Below are positions 11,303 to 23,861 of a stretch of DNA of 64,000 bases, in pieces. Source of the stretch: Moniliella sp. 'wahieum' (taxonomy: Eukaryota > Basidiomycota > Moniliellomycetes > Moniliellales > Moniliellaceae); the NCBI GenBank assembly GCA_003971905.1, contig RSEE01000025.1, positions 186,001-250,000 of the forward strand, in the 5' to 3' direction. The notes under the pieces were generated by a model. The model worked only from the letters and a program-made list of their open reading frames with translations, searched no databases and was not told where the DNA came from. The position numbers and the translations under genes were made by a program. Positions within the stretch are counted from its first letter, which is position 1, and the number at the start of each line of letters is the position of its first letter.

Positions 11303-13094
11303 TTACGCTCCGTTCCGGCCTTCAGGTGTGTCATCCGCATATGCGTACTGGCCCGCAAACCCAGCCCGCCCTTCCTCGAGTAAGGCAGGCGGATCCAATC
11401 CAACACGTGGATCGAGTCCTGTCCAGGCCCGATCCCCATTTTTGGCATCCGACGCAGTGTTTAGGATCCGGGTCACTGTCCCATCCCCTCGCCGCAGCGC
11501 CACCTGTTTCCCCCCCATGTCGTCCGTGTCTTCTGGAGCCGGCAAACGAGCCAGATCGGCAGCAGGGTAATAGGCAGTCCGAGTGACATACTTGCCCGTC
11601 GCCAAAAAAAATAGGTGGGGCATCTTCCTCCTCCTCTTCTTCCTCCACATCCGCTTCGGTCGCAACAAAGTTGGCCTTCTTTCCCGGTACGGCCCATGGA
11701 CGACCGGTACGAGCTTGGTACTCGTCCACCGCACGCGTATACAGTGCCGCCAAGTCCAACTCATACCCTTTGTCCCATCCGCCAGAGCCAGGAACCCCAT
11801 CCCGCTGCTCCTCTGCCTCTGACGCCAGGGCCACCAGCATCTCAAACGGCGTGACGATCGTACCGAAAAACTCTTTGCTGCCTGGAGGCTCGCGGTTCGC
11901 ACTGCTCCCCGACCCAGCCAAGGCCAACGAGTTTTCGGGACAGGCAACGAGGACGTACGTGTCCACCTCACTAAAGTTAGCCAACTTGGCAGGCGTCAGC
12001 TTTCCCACAGACAAGGTGTACACTTTCCTCCGGCTGCCGCGACCGGTGAGGAGGGCGCGGAGCGCCGCCAACAGCGGACGGTACGCCGCCACGCCCAACG
12101 TGCCCACCACCAGGGCCACCACCCGTGCGTTTGCTCGCTGCACCGCGGCGTAGCGTCGCATCAGCAGCCGGTTCGCCCCGCGGCCAGTTTCCTGCTCCGC
12201 ACGGCCGGTGGTCGGATCGAAAACGATGAACTTTCCGGTGCGCGAGGCAGGTGGGTGGGCCGTCAAGAGCGTGGTCAACGCCAGCGAGTCCCCGCCAATG
12301 TAGACGAGATCGGTTTCGGAGAAAGATACGCTGTCCGGAAGCGGGAGGTGGCGTGTGGATCCTTCGGTCTCATCCGACGGGAGGGGAGCAGCAAGCGTGT
12401 CGGGGGTAAGGGCAGTGTCGCGATGAAGGGCAAGCTTGGCTTCAAAGTTGACACGCGTGTCCAGTTGTTCGGGGACGATGGTGGCGTGGGGGAGGTAAGG
12501 CTGAAGGGCAGCGCAGAGGGCGGGGATTTGGGGCATACCCAACCTCGTAGAGGACAGTCAGGACAGCGCTGCTGGGCTCGGTGGCGGCAATGGCCTCTGC
12601 AGCGGCAGGTACGTCGAGTGGGAGCTTGCTGAACACATACAGCGTGGGAAGACGGGCAGTGCGGGAGAGACAGGCATGGCCAAAGTGGATGAGCGCTTGG
12701 GCGTCCACATGGGCGGCTGCCACCTCGTCCACACAACAGGCGCCATAGGAGGTGTCGGCGAGGATGTAGAGCTCAGGTGGGGAGACGGGTGAGGCCGGAG
12801 AGAGGTGATTGTGCGCGTCGGCCAGACGGGCGAGGTTGCGGTTCAGGGCATGGTACACCGGCACGGAGTCGCACAGCAGCTCATCGGGGAACTGGAGGGC
12901 AACACGCTGCAGTCCATAGGGCTGGGGGCAGCCAAAGAGGCGCTGGGCGGTGCGGGCCAGGTCGTAGACGTCGTCCACCGTCTGGTCCTGGGCAGCGGCT
13001 GATGCGGAGAGCAGGGCCGGGTCCAGCGGCGCCTGGTGCTCAATGATGTCGGCGCGTCCGCGTGGGAGAAGGCAGAGACGGGCGCGGCGGCCAT
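11303..13094 (-). CDS. DPH2: Dph2, diphthamide biosynthesis subunit
   Basis: Partner of Dph1 in the 4Fe-4S radical enzyme that transfers 3-amino-3-carboxypropyl from SAM to a histidine of translation factor eEF2. Visible motifs: [10 protein letters not shown], then [19 protein letters not shown] (domain 1 cysteine), [49 protein letters not shown] (domain 3 cysteine), [12 protein letters not shown], and a C-terminal [14 protein letters not shown]... [10 protein letters not shown]. The full ~590-residue architecture is present. It needs three frame corrections: near 13050 (one missing base), at a C run near 12530 and at an A8 run (T8 on the coding strand) near 11605. The start is uncertain: MAAAPVSAF at 13094 is favoured over an in-frame ATG at 13185. 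It is divergently transcribed from NSA2. Confidence 0.88.
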
Positions 13095-13315
13095 GGGTGT
13101 GGGTGGGAGAAGAGGCGGCGTGCTGTTCGTGTCGGCCGTTTCCTGTGGCGGGCGGGACGCCCCGAGCGAAATTATGGGCATCCATCAAAAAGAGCAATAT
13201 GCCAATTGCACCGATGGGCCGGGCGGGCGCTCAGTTTGCGGGCCGCTTCGATATTTTTTTGCGCGCTCGTGTCCGCAGTGGACAGTCCCCACCACGTCTC
13301 CCCTCCTTCCTGGCC
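13095..13315. promoter_or_regulatory. Shared DPH2/NSA2 divergent promoter
   Basis: 221 bp separates the start codons of two outward-facing genes that both serve translation. It contains a T7 run (about 13253-13259) and GC-rich sequence. I see no convincing PAC or RRPE ribosome-biogenesis motif and no clear TATA box. Confidence 0.5.
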
Positions 13316-14102
13316 ATGCCGCAGAACGAGTACATTGAGGAGCACATCCGCCGCCATGGTCGCCGCATGGACCATGAGGAGCGCATGCGCAAGAAGGAGG
13401 CCGAATGGTCCACAAGCACTCGGCCATTGCCCAGAGCACCAAGGGCTGGAAAGCCAAGATGCTCAACAAGAAGCGCCGAGCCGAGAAGATTCAGATGAAG
13501 AAGACGATCAAGGCCCACGAGGAGCGCAACGTCAAGCAGCATCAGCCCCGGCTGACGAGGGTGAGGCACGGCCGGCGTATCTGCTGGACCGTGAAGGCGA
13601 GCGCGACGCCAAAGCTCTCTCGTCGGCGGTGAAGGAGCGGAGGAAGGACAAGGCAGCTCGGTTTGCTGTGCCGCTGCCGCAGGTAAGGGGCATTGCGGAG
13701 GACGAGGCATTCAAGGTGGTGCGTTCGGGAAAGCGCAACTCGAATGCGTGGAAGCGCATGGTCACCAAGGCCACATTTGTTGGTGATGGGTTCACCCGGA
13801 AACCGCCCAAGCTGGAACGCTTCATTCGGCCCTCGGGGCTACGCTTCAAGAAGGCTCACATCACCCACCCTGATCTCAAGGCCACCTTCCAACTGCCCAT
13901 CTTGGGGGTCAAGAAGAACCCGCAGTCGCCCATGTACACGCAGCTGGGCGTGCTGACCAAGGGTACGATTATTGAGGTGAATGTGTCGGACCTGGGCATG
14001 GTGACCACGGGTGGCAAGGTGGTGTGGGGCAAGTACGCGCAGGTGACCAACAACCCCGAGAACGACGGGTGTGTGAACGGGGTGCTGCTTCTGTCCGAGT
14101 AG
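13316..14102 (+). CDS. NSA2: Nsa2, 60S ribosome biogenesis protein
   Basis: A nucleolar factor of pre-60S particles, required for 27S pre-rRNA processing. The start [15 protein letters not shown] is the family N-terminus. It continues with [96 protein letters not shown] and [18 protein letters not shown] near the C-terminus. About 260 residues, the usual family length. Two one-base losses are needed: near 13395 (GGCCG for GGCCCG) and near 13545 (a C4 run that should be C5). After them the whole protein is colinear with the family. No intron is seen. TAG at 14100-14102. Confidence 0.93.
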
Positions 14103-14442
14103 GCGGCGGGCGTGGGAAACGATGTGTACTATTACTGCTGGAGTGCGTGCGGGGGGGGCATCGGGGAGGGCTAAGCCGGGAAAGATAGATGGATGGGAGG
14201 GCAGGACGGGTGACGGCTAGGGTTAGCTAGTTCATGCGCTCATGCAAGTCAATTAGTCCGTGGCAGTGCTGTTGGCCGCTGCAGGCCGTAGGGAGGGCAC
14301 GGGCCCTGCTGGACAACTGGGGCGACGCGTGACCCGACGCATGATGCTCCTTGGCCAACCGACCCAACCGCACCCAGCCGCCGCCGTCCGCTCGCTCGTC
14401 TCGCCCACCTCCATCCGCCTCGGCGGCATGTGCTGATTGCTG

Positions 14443-17400
14443 ATGCCCGCCCCGCACCCCTCAGACGTGTACCATCTGCGGGCGCCCCCGTGGCGTGCGC
14501 GCCTCAATGCGCTCGCCCCCCATCTCGGCTGGCCCGATGTCTTTCCCGCCGTCCCCGCCGCGTCCCCCGAGATGACCATCACCCCCGCCTCCGCCCGCTC
14601 GGGGTACACGGCGCAGCTGGCGACCAAGAGCGAAGGCTTCTCTGCCCACGACTTGATGTATGAGCGCCTCTCCTCCACCCAGCACCTCGTCGCGCCCCTG
14701 CTAGCCGAGATTGCTGCGCGCCAGGCGGACCTGGCACGCGCCTCCACCCTCCCCCCCGCCCCGCCAGCTGCCCGCCTGGCCCCGCGTCACGCTCAACGAG
14801 GCCAAGCTGCAGCCTACCTGCGCGACCTCGCCGACCCCTCCGTGCCGCTCGCTCTCGCCTTGCTCGTTCGGTGCCCCACGGCATCCGCGGCGAGCGCTTG
14901 ATCGATATGCTCTACCTCGCCCGCCCGCCCCCCCTCACAGGACGAGCCCAAGCCTCCGCCTTCGGCTCGCGCCACGCCGGAGCGCAGCACCCCCCTCCTC
15001 TATCCTGCCTCTGCTGCTGCTACGCCGTTCCTACCCCCGTGCCCATCGCCCGCGCAGCATGGTTCCTTCACACCGTCGGCGCCACCGACCTGCAATCCGC
15101 CCGGGCCAAGCCCCCACCTGTCGCTGCCGACTTGACCCAGGCTTTGGCTACTGCGCTCAAGCGGCTCATCGACGCCATTCCTGCCCCAGCGGATAGCGGA
15201 GTCTTGCCCAGTAGCACCGGCCTGTACAATGGCGTTGGCACTGGAGTAGGGGTTACAGTCGGAGCCGGGCCTGGGGCGTCTCCTTCTGCACTCTCGCCTT
15301 CACCTGCCGTTGCACCGTCGTCCTCTCCGGTTGTTGCCCTACGCCTGCTACGTTAACTACGTCTGTTACGTTTGCGTCACCACAGTGGACTCATCGACTG
15401 AGCTACCTGCTCACCCTCTCCCGCGTCATGGGCGACTTGCAGTTGCTCCACCCTCCCACCTGGCTGAGGATGAGCAGCGAGCTTTTAGCTCCCGCTCACA
15501 TTGGTCAGCTCCCCTTCCTCCTCCCCCTGCTTGATCATGCCTCCACTCTTTCCACAGACTGGGGCACCACTGCCACTTGCCCGCTGCCTTAACGGCATTG
15601 GTACGTGCCCACGCTACCACCACTCTCAGCCTTCGTGCCCTGGTCGAGGGCGAGGGGGGCATGCCTTGGCCGTGTCGCTTGTGCAGCAAACCACACGCTT
15701 GGCTCGCGGGATAGTGCTTTCTTCGCCACGTGTCTTGGTAGCTCCTCGGCTCTGGTCGTTATTCGCAGCGTCGCTCCCGCTCGTGTTGGGCCTCACCGAA
15801 AACCGCCCCGACACAGAGCAGGATGCAGTCTGCGGTCTGTACTTGGCCGTGCTCAAGCACGGGTGCATCGACTGACGCTCTTGCCGTTGGCTGGACGCCT
15901 GCCTCCGCCCTGCACCGAATTTGACACAGCGGTCTCGCTCGCCCAGCTACTTGATGCGCTCGAACCCAGCTGCGACCTGGGAGCCTGCTTTGTGCAACTC
16001 TTTGGTCTGCCCGCTCTCCCTCCCAAACGCAACGTCGAGTAGAGGAACTTCCTCTGGGCTTGCTCTCCATCTCATTTTCTTCCATCAGAGGGTCAAGACT
16101 GGCCTGCTGGCATGGCTGACGCCGCCCCACGCATCGCGCTCGTGTCTACTTGGCTCATTTGGCTACATGGGTGTGGGGTGACGTTCCCCGTTGGCTCGAG
16201 TCCCGTCTTCAAGCAGGCGAGATGAGTGAGGAGGAACATGCGGAGTTTTTGGCCCAATCGGTACCTGCAACTGGGGAACATGAGGAGGAGACATTGCCAC
16301 CTCCACGACCGAAGCCCAAACCTTTCTCGCTAGATCTCTTTCTCCCATGTTGGCTGGAGGAGGTGCAGAGGGCCTACCAGCTTTCCTCCAACCCGCCAAC
16401 GTCGAGTCCCAAACTCATCTCCCTCCCTCTCCCGCGCACATCTGCCCAGCCGATCCCATCACTTCCGGTCCAGGCTAGGGCAGCAGTCGAGTTCGCGCCC
16501 CTTGCGGCTCTTGTTGAGGCGCTGCTCAACTGGGGCTCTCTCGTACGCCACCTTGCTTAGGGCCGCAGGCCCGGGCTTACGTGCGGGCCAATCCGCTACT
16601 CTGGCATCACGGCTGGTTCGCTACGTCCCTCTGCCCCCTGGGGAAGACGCATCGGTGCGAAGGCGCACAATTTATGGTTCCCGCTCCCGGGACCGGGAGA
16701 CCTGGGATGAAGCTATGGAGCGCCGAGCTAGCAGAGAACTCGAGGCGCTCTTCCCCCTCCTCCGCGGACAGGAAAGCAAGGAGCAAGACCTGTCCGCTTG
16801 CAAGGAGGAAATTGAGACGCGTCTGCCGCACTTGTGGGATAGCACACCTCATGTCCAGCGTGCCGTACTGGCGCCTCTCGTTACGGCTGTTGCTCGGCTG
16901 TTTCCTCACGAGGGATGGCGTCCCTCCTTCTCCCCTCGCCTAGGTACCGCAGACTTGCAACGTCTCCTACTTCTCCTTGAGCGTGCTTGTGATTGGGATG
17001 CATTGGCTCAGGTACGTCTATCTATAGCCGGTTGACATTGGACTGACTTCTTTCCAGCTTCTGCTTTTGGTTTTGCATGATGTCTCGATCCAGGAGAACG
17101 TGCGTTACGCGTCTGCTCTCCCATTGGTGGAAACATCGGTGGTGTGTCATGCCCTGCTGTGGACCGCCCGCGGGGAGCTCGCCACGATGATCACGTCGCT
17201 CCAGGCCTGTTCCCGCTACGCTTCCATCCATCCACGCCCTACAGTACGATGGGCACGCGGGTGCTCCTATCTCTCGTAAGGGCAGGGAGTGGCCCGGCAC
17301 TTGAAGCAGTAGCGGAAATGCGCGAGCCTTCCGATGCTGTGGCGGAGGACCTTGCTGTCAGTCCGCCGCCCGGGGAAAGTTCGACGAGATCCAGTCTGAA

Positions 17401-20400
17401 ACGCTGGCTTCCTTCCAAACCTGCTTTCATCGTCCCCAGAACTGGAGCCGATGTTGCGTGCGAGTATGCTGGGATCGCCAGAGCCTGTTGCACTAGCCGC
17501 CATCCAGGCTTCGATCCAGGCTCATCTCGCATTCGAGGAGCTTGACCCGAACTCCACGTCCAGAGGCACGGGTCGAGGATCGACATCTTTGACCAGACTC
17601 TGCTCGACCTCGTGCAGGACGTGGTGGTGAATGCTGATGCGGCTGTGGCTTCTGCTCTGGAAACCGTGGCGACGGGCAGCCTGCTTCGCGCCCTGCCGGC
17701 ACTCTCTCCGCTCTGCTCGGACTCGTCAAGAAGGCGGCTGTGGGGCTGACGTGCTTGTCTCTCATCTCGTCTGCCGTTCCTACATGCATCAGATCCTCCT
17801 GGTCCGATCCGCTCCTCCGTTTCCTTAATGACCTTGCCGCCGCCAAACGCAATCAGCCTCCCATTAGGACGAGAGGTGTTTCGTCTCTTGGGCAAAGCGT
17901 CGTCCAAGGCATTCCTGCTTCCCCTCCTTTTGGCCTTGCTCGATATTATCCCCGCACCACATCGTCCTATTCTGTGGGGGGAGCTGCGCCGCCCTCAACT
18001 CTGGAAAGAAGGCATGCGTGCTGTTGCCTGCGGACACGGGTCGCTTCACACGCCCCCACTGAAAGGCGGTCCGATTACCTCGCTCATCACGCCCTGGTCG
18101 CTTCACATGGCCCTAGAGCGGATCTGTGCATTGCCCTCGGCCCGCTCGTCGTGTCTTCCCCACTGACAGGGTTGCCAGCTCGGAGGGGCGACGAATCGGA
18201 CGAAGCCGCGCTGGCACCCGTCCTGATTGAACGCCTATTTACCCCCACTCGACCCGTGCGGGCGAACAGGTCCTGATGCTCTCCCCTCCTTCACTAGGGA
18301 ACCGGGTCCACACACTACTCCTCACAGCACTTGTGCGAGGAATGGAGAGTATTTCAGACCCATCTCGCATGGAGGGGCGGGACAAGGAACTGCATTCAAC
18401 TGAAGCAGCGTTGGCACAACTCGTCCGGATCCGCCACCTCTTGGGTGTCAAGACTGTATACCCTGCCGATGTGCCTCTTTGGTCGGCGCTGATTCATGCG
18501 GTGTGAAGCTCCTCGGCGCCGGAGAGAGCAACCTTCTGAGCCGACCATCCTCGCGATCCATGCAGTCTGGCTCCTGTGCCAGCCCAACGAATGGTGGACA
18601 GCAAGCCAGGCCATGCGCGGGATGGTCCCCCGGTTATATGCCCGCCTGGCCCGCTTGCTCATCTCCGCTGCAGGACGGGGGGAGATGGATGTGGTGGCAC
18701 TCAGCCTCGACTCTCTTAATATTGGTGGAGGACATTCCGACGAGCTTGCTCCCTTTGCCAGCAAGGAGTCAACCTTTCTCCTCCAGCAGAGGGGCAGGGT
18801 CACTCCAACCTAGCTGGCTAGCCTCTGTTCCGTCCCCTCTGGCACAGGATGTAGCTAGGGTCCTACTCCCTTCCTGCCCCCAACGGGAGAAGGGTACTTG
18901 CTCCCTCTCTCACTGTTGCATTGCGGGAATCTTACTTCACTCCAGTGGAGACCAAGACGTGGGAACTTGTCCCTTCACTCCGCCAGTCAGATGGTGGACC
19001 AACTGCACCACCTGGGACGGAGGCGTACACGACAACCTATGATCCTTTAGGAAGTATACCAGACCAAGGCGTTCTCTCTCTTGCCTCCTTTGCCGCCCGG
19101 AAGGAACGAGACGGGCCAAGGCTTCACCTCCTCCCGCACCCGCGTCCTATTTTCCCTCACGACGACTCGACCGTCGCTCGCTCCATTGAGGCCGAAAGAA
19201 CGTATGGTACCTACGCTCTGATCCGCCTGAAGTACGGGCAATGCGGACCCATGCCTCGACAATACTTAAGCTCCGTACCCGTTGGAGGAAGAGGGGCGCA
19301 TCCTTGACCCACCCCCGCCAATCGTTGTGGACGAAGAGGAAGACATTGTTCGCGTACTGTCCCCTCCCCATGGAGACGGTGGAAAACTGTTCCTCGCCCA
19401 TGTCAAGTATCCTCTCAGACTCAGAACCGGAACCAGAACCCGAAGCCAGTCCTCCTGGCAGCCCAGCACTGTCCATGTTGCTTAAATGAAGTCGCCCCAT
19501 CAGCTGCGCCCTCAGCCTTGGGGTCGCCTACTCAGAATGCCACAACAGGGACTGAGAGTACCCTTCCAACCTCTGCACCCCTTCCATCCCGCTCCTGAAC
19601 CCATCACCCAGAAATCACCGCCTCCCCCACCCGCAAACGGCCTCGCCCTAAAGCGGCCAAGCCCAAAAACTCGACCGTCCCGCCCAGCCAGCGGCGTCTC
19701 CTGCCACGCCCAACCCCTTCCTGCCCCGTGCCTGTTTCCCCCGCTCCACCCACTCCAGCGAGCGTTCAACTTGGCTCTCTGGCTCCTACCTCCCCTCAAG
19801 CCCAACCTGCACCACCCAAGCCTACTAGGGGGAGGAAACGCAAGGCCCCCCAGAGCACTCCGTCGAAAATGCAGGGGATAGTCTCGCCCCCACGGACAGA
19901 GTAAGGACACGGAACCAACGGACTCCGCGAAAGGCAAGCGGGGCAGTGTGAGTGGGCAAATCCCACCTCCGGCTCCCCCGTTGCTCCCCTGCCACCTGCT
20001 ATTCCAGCCCCAGGAATACCCTTATCGTCCCATCCTGCTGCGGTGTGGGCCCCGCAGGAGCACACCTAAGCTCCTCCTATACTGCTCTTTTCTCTAACCC
20101 CTCAAGCCTCCTACCACCTCACCCCGGGAGACGTTAATACTGCGTTCCCTATTGCTCAGCCCGCCCAGCCCGTCAGCCCACTCAACCGCTCAGCCCACTC
20201 AGCCCACTCAGCCCGCCCAGCCCGCTCACACATGTTCAGCAAGCTCAGCAAGCTCAACAAGTTCAGCCCCCTCATCCCGTTCAGCCAGCCCCTCTTTCCG
20301 GTCCCGCATGTAGTCGGTACAGTTGTACCTTCACTTGGAGCTGCTGGGCAGGCCACTGAGCCCGCTCCTTCCCCCCAGAGAGGGGAAAGCGTGGCCGGGG

Positions 20401-21050
20401 GAGACCACGAAGGCCGCGTGGGGCTGGACGTCCCACCACCGGGCGCGGGACGAAACGAGCGGCAAGGGGACGTGCCAAGCTGCAAACAACAGACGTTCCT
20501 GTTCCTCCAGCGTCCCAATCGAACATAACCCCGCAGGTGGGATCGGAGGCTGGTACCACTCGCTCTTTCGCCCCGACCCCATTCGCCCCCGACTCGTCCC
20601 AGCTCCTACCCCCTGCTATGCCGAGTATGGGTTGGGGACAAATGGGCACCCCCCACCTTGCTCCGGGAAATGTGGCTAGGCCATCCAACTTGCGCAGCTC
20701 GCCCATCCGCGCAGGAACGCTGTCCATCCCTCTTCCCAACCCTGCGGGGAACGTGCACCTCTCTCCCCACATGTCAGGAGGAGTCTCCCAGATGCCTTCA
20801 GACTTGGCTCCTTCCATGGGGATTCCTCTCAAGGAGATGGTTACTTATCCTCCGCGCCCCAAGGCTCTGATCCCCTGTTTGGCACGAGCTTTTTAGGGTC
20901 CGGGGGGATGGATGCATCCATCGACCAAGGGTTCGATCCGTGGTTTCCCAGTATGTTTGGGTTGAATGCCACTCCCCGTGGGCCAATGCGGGAGAAGCTA
21001 GTCAGGATGACACAATGGGTGAGTCCAACGGATGGAACTTTATGTCCTAG
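14443..21050 (+). CDS. MED12: Mediator subunit 12 (Med12/Srb8)
   Basis: Subunit of the Mediator kinase (CDK8) module. The Med12 N-terminal signature is clear: DVYHLRAPPWRARLNAL, LGWPDVFP, FSAHDLMYERL, LPAWPRVTLNEAKL, YLRDLADPSVPLA, VPHGIRGERLIDMLYL and AWFLHTVGATDLQ. A second conserved stretch (about 15392-15560) reads RLSYLLTLSRVMGDLQLLHP. One classical intron lies at 17012-17057 (GTACGT...ACTGAC...TTTCCAG, 46 nt). The C-terminal third is Pro/Gln/Ala-rich, with a degenerate CAG-CCC repeat at about 20155-20285. The protein ends in an acidic tail (MDASIDQGFDPWF...) and probably TAG at 21048-21050. Roughly 2,100 codons with many frame changes. The start is uncertain: another ATG at 14341 is in the same frame but separated by TGA, or by a 35-nt GT-AG segment. 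The middle is assigned mainly by continuity. Confidence 0.82.
17012..17057 (+). other. Spliceosomal intron in MED12
   Basis: GTACGT donor, ACTGAC branch at 17042-17047 and TTTCCAG acceptor. Splicing joins ...DALAQ to LLLLVLHDVS in frame. A good reference for this genome's intron style. Confidence 0.85.
20155..20285 (+). repeat. CAGCCC-rich degenerate repeat coding Gln/Pro/Ala
   Basis: An imperfect run of CAGCCC/GCTCAG codons inside the MED12 tail, shifting frame within the run. The Gln/Pro-rich tail is typical of Med12 C-termini. Confidence 0.6.
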
Positions 21051-21703
21051 TTTCTTGTTTACCTCGCGCTTGTCGTACTACTCGCTCTGTTCTCCCATCG
21101 TTGTTCATACCCATCTGCGATTTGCCTGGTGCATGTACTACGAACTCGTTTTGCATTTGTGGGGTGATCGCGGCCATGACTTAGATCAGTTGCTTCGGCT
21201 GCTAGCATACGTAGGCGGAAGAAGGGCTTTGGTTGGATGTGGTGGAGCCTGTGCTGTGTGCATGAGGCCTGCCCAAGGCAACGGCTGCAGCCTACGAGAT
21301 GAGGGTCATGATAGAGGTAGTAGGACTACTAGTACTCTACTAACCGTATACCTGGTAGTGTGTCGCTCTGACAACACGCAGGCAACATCAGCTGTCCGCA
21401 AGTAAAGGAGCGTTTTATCAAACGAAGAAGCCACTGCCATAAGTGCGGGGTCGATCAGGAATATCATTGTACATCCACAGTCCAAGCAATTGCCGTTTTG
21501 TTGGTAAGAAATGAGAGTCTTTAGGGGAGCAGAAGAGACGAATGTAGGAGCGAAAACAGCATTGCGTGTGAAGAGATAAAAAGGATGGAGGTCATCTCCC
21601 TAACGTAGGAGTGCAGGCGTTGTCGTGGGTTAAGATGCGGTAGGACTTGGCGTAGGACGTAAATCCCGATTCGACCTAGTAGGCGCCACTGTGGCTTTAC
21701 CCC
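21051..21703. other. Convergent 3' intergenic region
   Basis: Lies between the MED12 and ROT1 stops. No gene supported. The plus frame remains open to about 21405 but loses protein-like composition after 21050. Confidence 0.5.
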
Positions 21704-22618
21704 TCAACTCCCCCATTGAACCAAAAAACCGTCTCTTTCCCAAGCACCTTCATCCAGCCCTTCATCTCCATCATCACCCCCTTGGTTGGAGCCGCCTGCT
21801 GAAGATGTTTTCCCCCCTGTAGCCTCAGGATTCAGTACGTTCTCCATCAAAGGCACAGTCGGTAGCATGTTTGGAGGGCGGGCTTGAAGGTACAAGACCG
21901 GCTTGTGTAGGCAGAAGACATAGGTCAGTATGGACGTATGGAGTGATGGATCTTAAAAGCACATACCATTTTCGCCCCTGCCTGACCCCCCCCTCCGTTC
22001 TGATACATCTGGAGAGCAAACGCAGGGTCGGCATTTTCTTTGGTGTCTGCCCAAGGCGCTGTGCCCGCGTCAGGCTCAAGAAAGTTATACCAGAGCGGGA
22101 TGAGTTCCGGCTGGACATAGTAGTATTGCTGCACGGTCTGGCGAGCACACACGTCAAACACCATCACTTTCCCATCGCTCTTCCAAGGCTGAAGGGATAG
22201 ACTGCCATTGGAGTTGATTTGGTAGGTGCCATGCTGCCAAATGAGTGAGGCTTTGATGCATCGGTTCACCGTTGCTGTACAGTTTCAGTGGGGACACGAG
22301 CATTCGGGTCAGCCGTCCGTTGTCGACCTGGAATAGCACACCACCTCATGTGGGAAACGTACAATTGGATGTGTAAATGTACTTAGCCTCCTCAAAGAAG
22401 CCATCTTGCGTAAAGGAGTAAGAGATCCCACTGGTCGAGGGCACGGTGAACTTGGCATTAGCTGGGTTGAAGAATCTCAGCCCAGTAGTGACGTTGCCAG
22501 AGCCGCTGGACCAAGTACCATCGATCCCAGTGACATTGTTCAAGTCGGCAGCAGTGATGGTCTGGAGTAGGGGGAGGGCAGCCAGCAGCCCAAGCATGGC
22601 ACCGGAGAGAAGCTTCAT
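21704..22618 (-). CDS. ROT1: Rot1, ER chaperone-like protein
   Basis: Essential ER-lumen protein needed for cell-wall beta-1,6-glucan and for glycoprotein folding. The start at 22618 gives signal peptide MKLLSGAMLGLLAALPLLQ, followed by GTWSSGSGNV, RFFNPANAKF and TSGISYSFTQDGFFEEA. Exon 2 has ASLIWQHGTYQINSNGSLSL and YYYVQPELIPLWYNF. Exon 3 has PVLYLQARPPNMLPT, the conserved Rot1 end, then an acidic Gly/Asp tail. Introns: 22275-22363 (GTACGT...TACAG) and 21902-21966 (GTATGT...TACTGAC...CACAAG). With both removed the gene reads end to end without any frameshift, which makes it the control case for this window. I see no clear C-terminal membrane segment. Confidence 0.93.
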
Positions 22619-23325
22619 GCTTCGATGTTAGTGGATTGGAGCTTTAGTGGGCGATGAGGGGCGGCGATGGTGGCGGAGAAAAGGAGAAGAGGAACGGCTG
22701 GAGTGACTAGTACAGTGGTGCAGCGAAGAGCATCTGCCCTTACTCGCGTCACGCGTCATGACGCATGGCTGTTGGGCGCGATGGACGTACGATGGACGTT
22801 GGAGATTGCTGCTGATTTCTTTGTGGGAGCTCCAAGGCGCCAGAGCAAAGAGCCTCTTCGCCTTGTAGTTTGTGAGCGAGACGAGCGAGCGAGCGGAGGG
22901 GTCGATGTTGCGTTGGACAGCAGCAGGCTTGGGGGCGCTGTTCCGCATCCGCCGCGGCTGCGGCTGAGAGGAGCGAGCAGGGTCTGGACACACTGACCCG
23001 GTGCCTTCCCCACAGCAGTGATCTCGTGCGACCCACATTAGCCCCCAAGCAGCCTCAAACCCACTCTAGTTTAGTTGCCCACGGCTCGCTGTTGCAGCTA
23101 CACCGCCTCCTTACCATCCGAATGCTCGAGAGTACGCCAAACAGGTGGCATCAAGCCCATCAAGCGTGTTGCTCACATAGCTCACATGCCCTCACTAGCG
23201 TTCGCGTAGTCGATCGTGTGGTACTCGACAAAGCCATCAAGTTGTCAACTGTGCCTCGTCGGCCCGCCGGGTAGGCAAGGAAGCGCGTGCGTTCGTTTAT
23301 CACCCCCCTAGGCTGCCTGGCGGGC
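22619..23325. other. ROT1 upstream region
   Basis: Promoter side of ROT1. 22700-23000 is GC-rich with GCGACGAGCGAGCGAGCGG-type runs. A GT-AG pair (about 23273-23313) could be an intron of an unseen plus-strand gene, but I found no convincing exons. Confidence 0.4.
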
Positions 23326-23598
23326 TCAGATCAAGGTCGAGCGCAAGGCACCAAATGGGATTTGGCTGGTGCCGCAGAAATTGGCAAGACGGTCTTTGAA
23401 CGGCTTGACCGCGGCAGCTGTGAGCGGGAGCTTACTTAGTTGTATAGAGCTGATAGCATCGGACGCCTGTACCGAAAATCCCGCTTCGGAGCCCGCAATA
23501 CCGGCACGAACGATGAGGAATGTATTGGTGGGTGTGCCTTTCCAGCGTGCGTCAAGATGAAATGGCTTTTGGGGATGGATTGGGGACCAAGGAATCAC
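23326..23598 (-). CDS. Candidate coding segment, unrecognised
   Basis: About 80 residues ending in PFGALRSTLI and TGA, with strongly C/T-ending codons as in the real genes of this window (FHLDARWKGTPTNTFLIVRA is typical). The plus strand is also open here (AAWRAQIKVERKAPNGIW...), so the strand is not certain. It could be the end of a small minus-strand gene whose 5' part (23600-23800) is in other frames, or a missed C-terminal part of the neighbouring PNGase A-like gene. No family recognised. Confidence 0.3.
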   Translation of the reverse strand: MIPWSPIHPQKPFHLDARWKGTPTNTFLIVRAGIAGSEAGFSVQASDAISSIQLSKLPLTAAAVKPFKDRLANFCGTSQIPFGALRSTLI

Positions 23599-23861
23599 GG
23601 CGGAAGAGGGGCAAGAGATCGACCAAACGAAGCATACGCAGGCCTCGTTCGCCCTCTACCAAAGCTCGTTTACCATCGATTCTCCAAAAAAGGAAATCAA
23701 CCCCAGCTCCGCCTCGCATTTCTTCTAACATGCCCCCCATCCTTGCTGTCGATGCCACCCCCCTTTCAACATCACATCTGCCGTCCCGTTCCGATTTCCC
23801 CTGACGGTGTGGTATACCAGCATATGGATGATGCCACAAGAGAAGACGAAGGAGTGAATGA

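Noticed and set aside
20921-20950. Possible tRNA T-arm (GGGTTCGATCC)
   Set aside because: No acceptor or anticodon arm around it; it lies within the MED12 C-terminal coding region.
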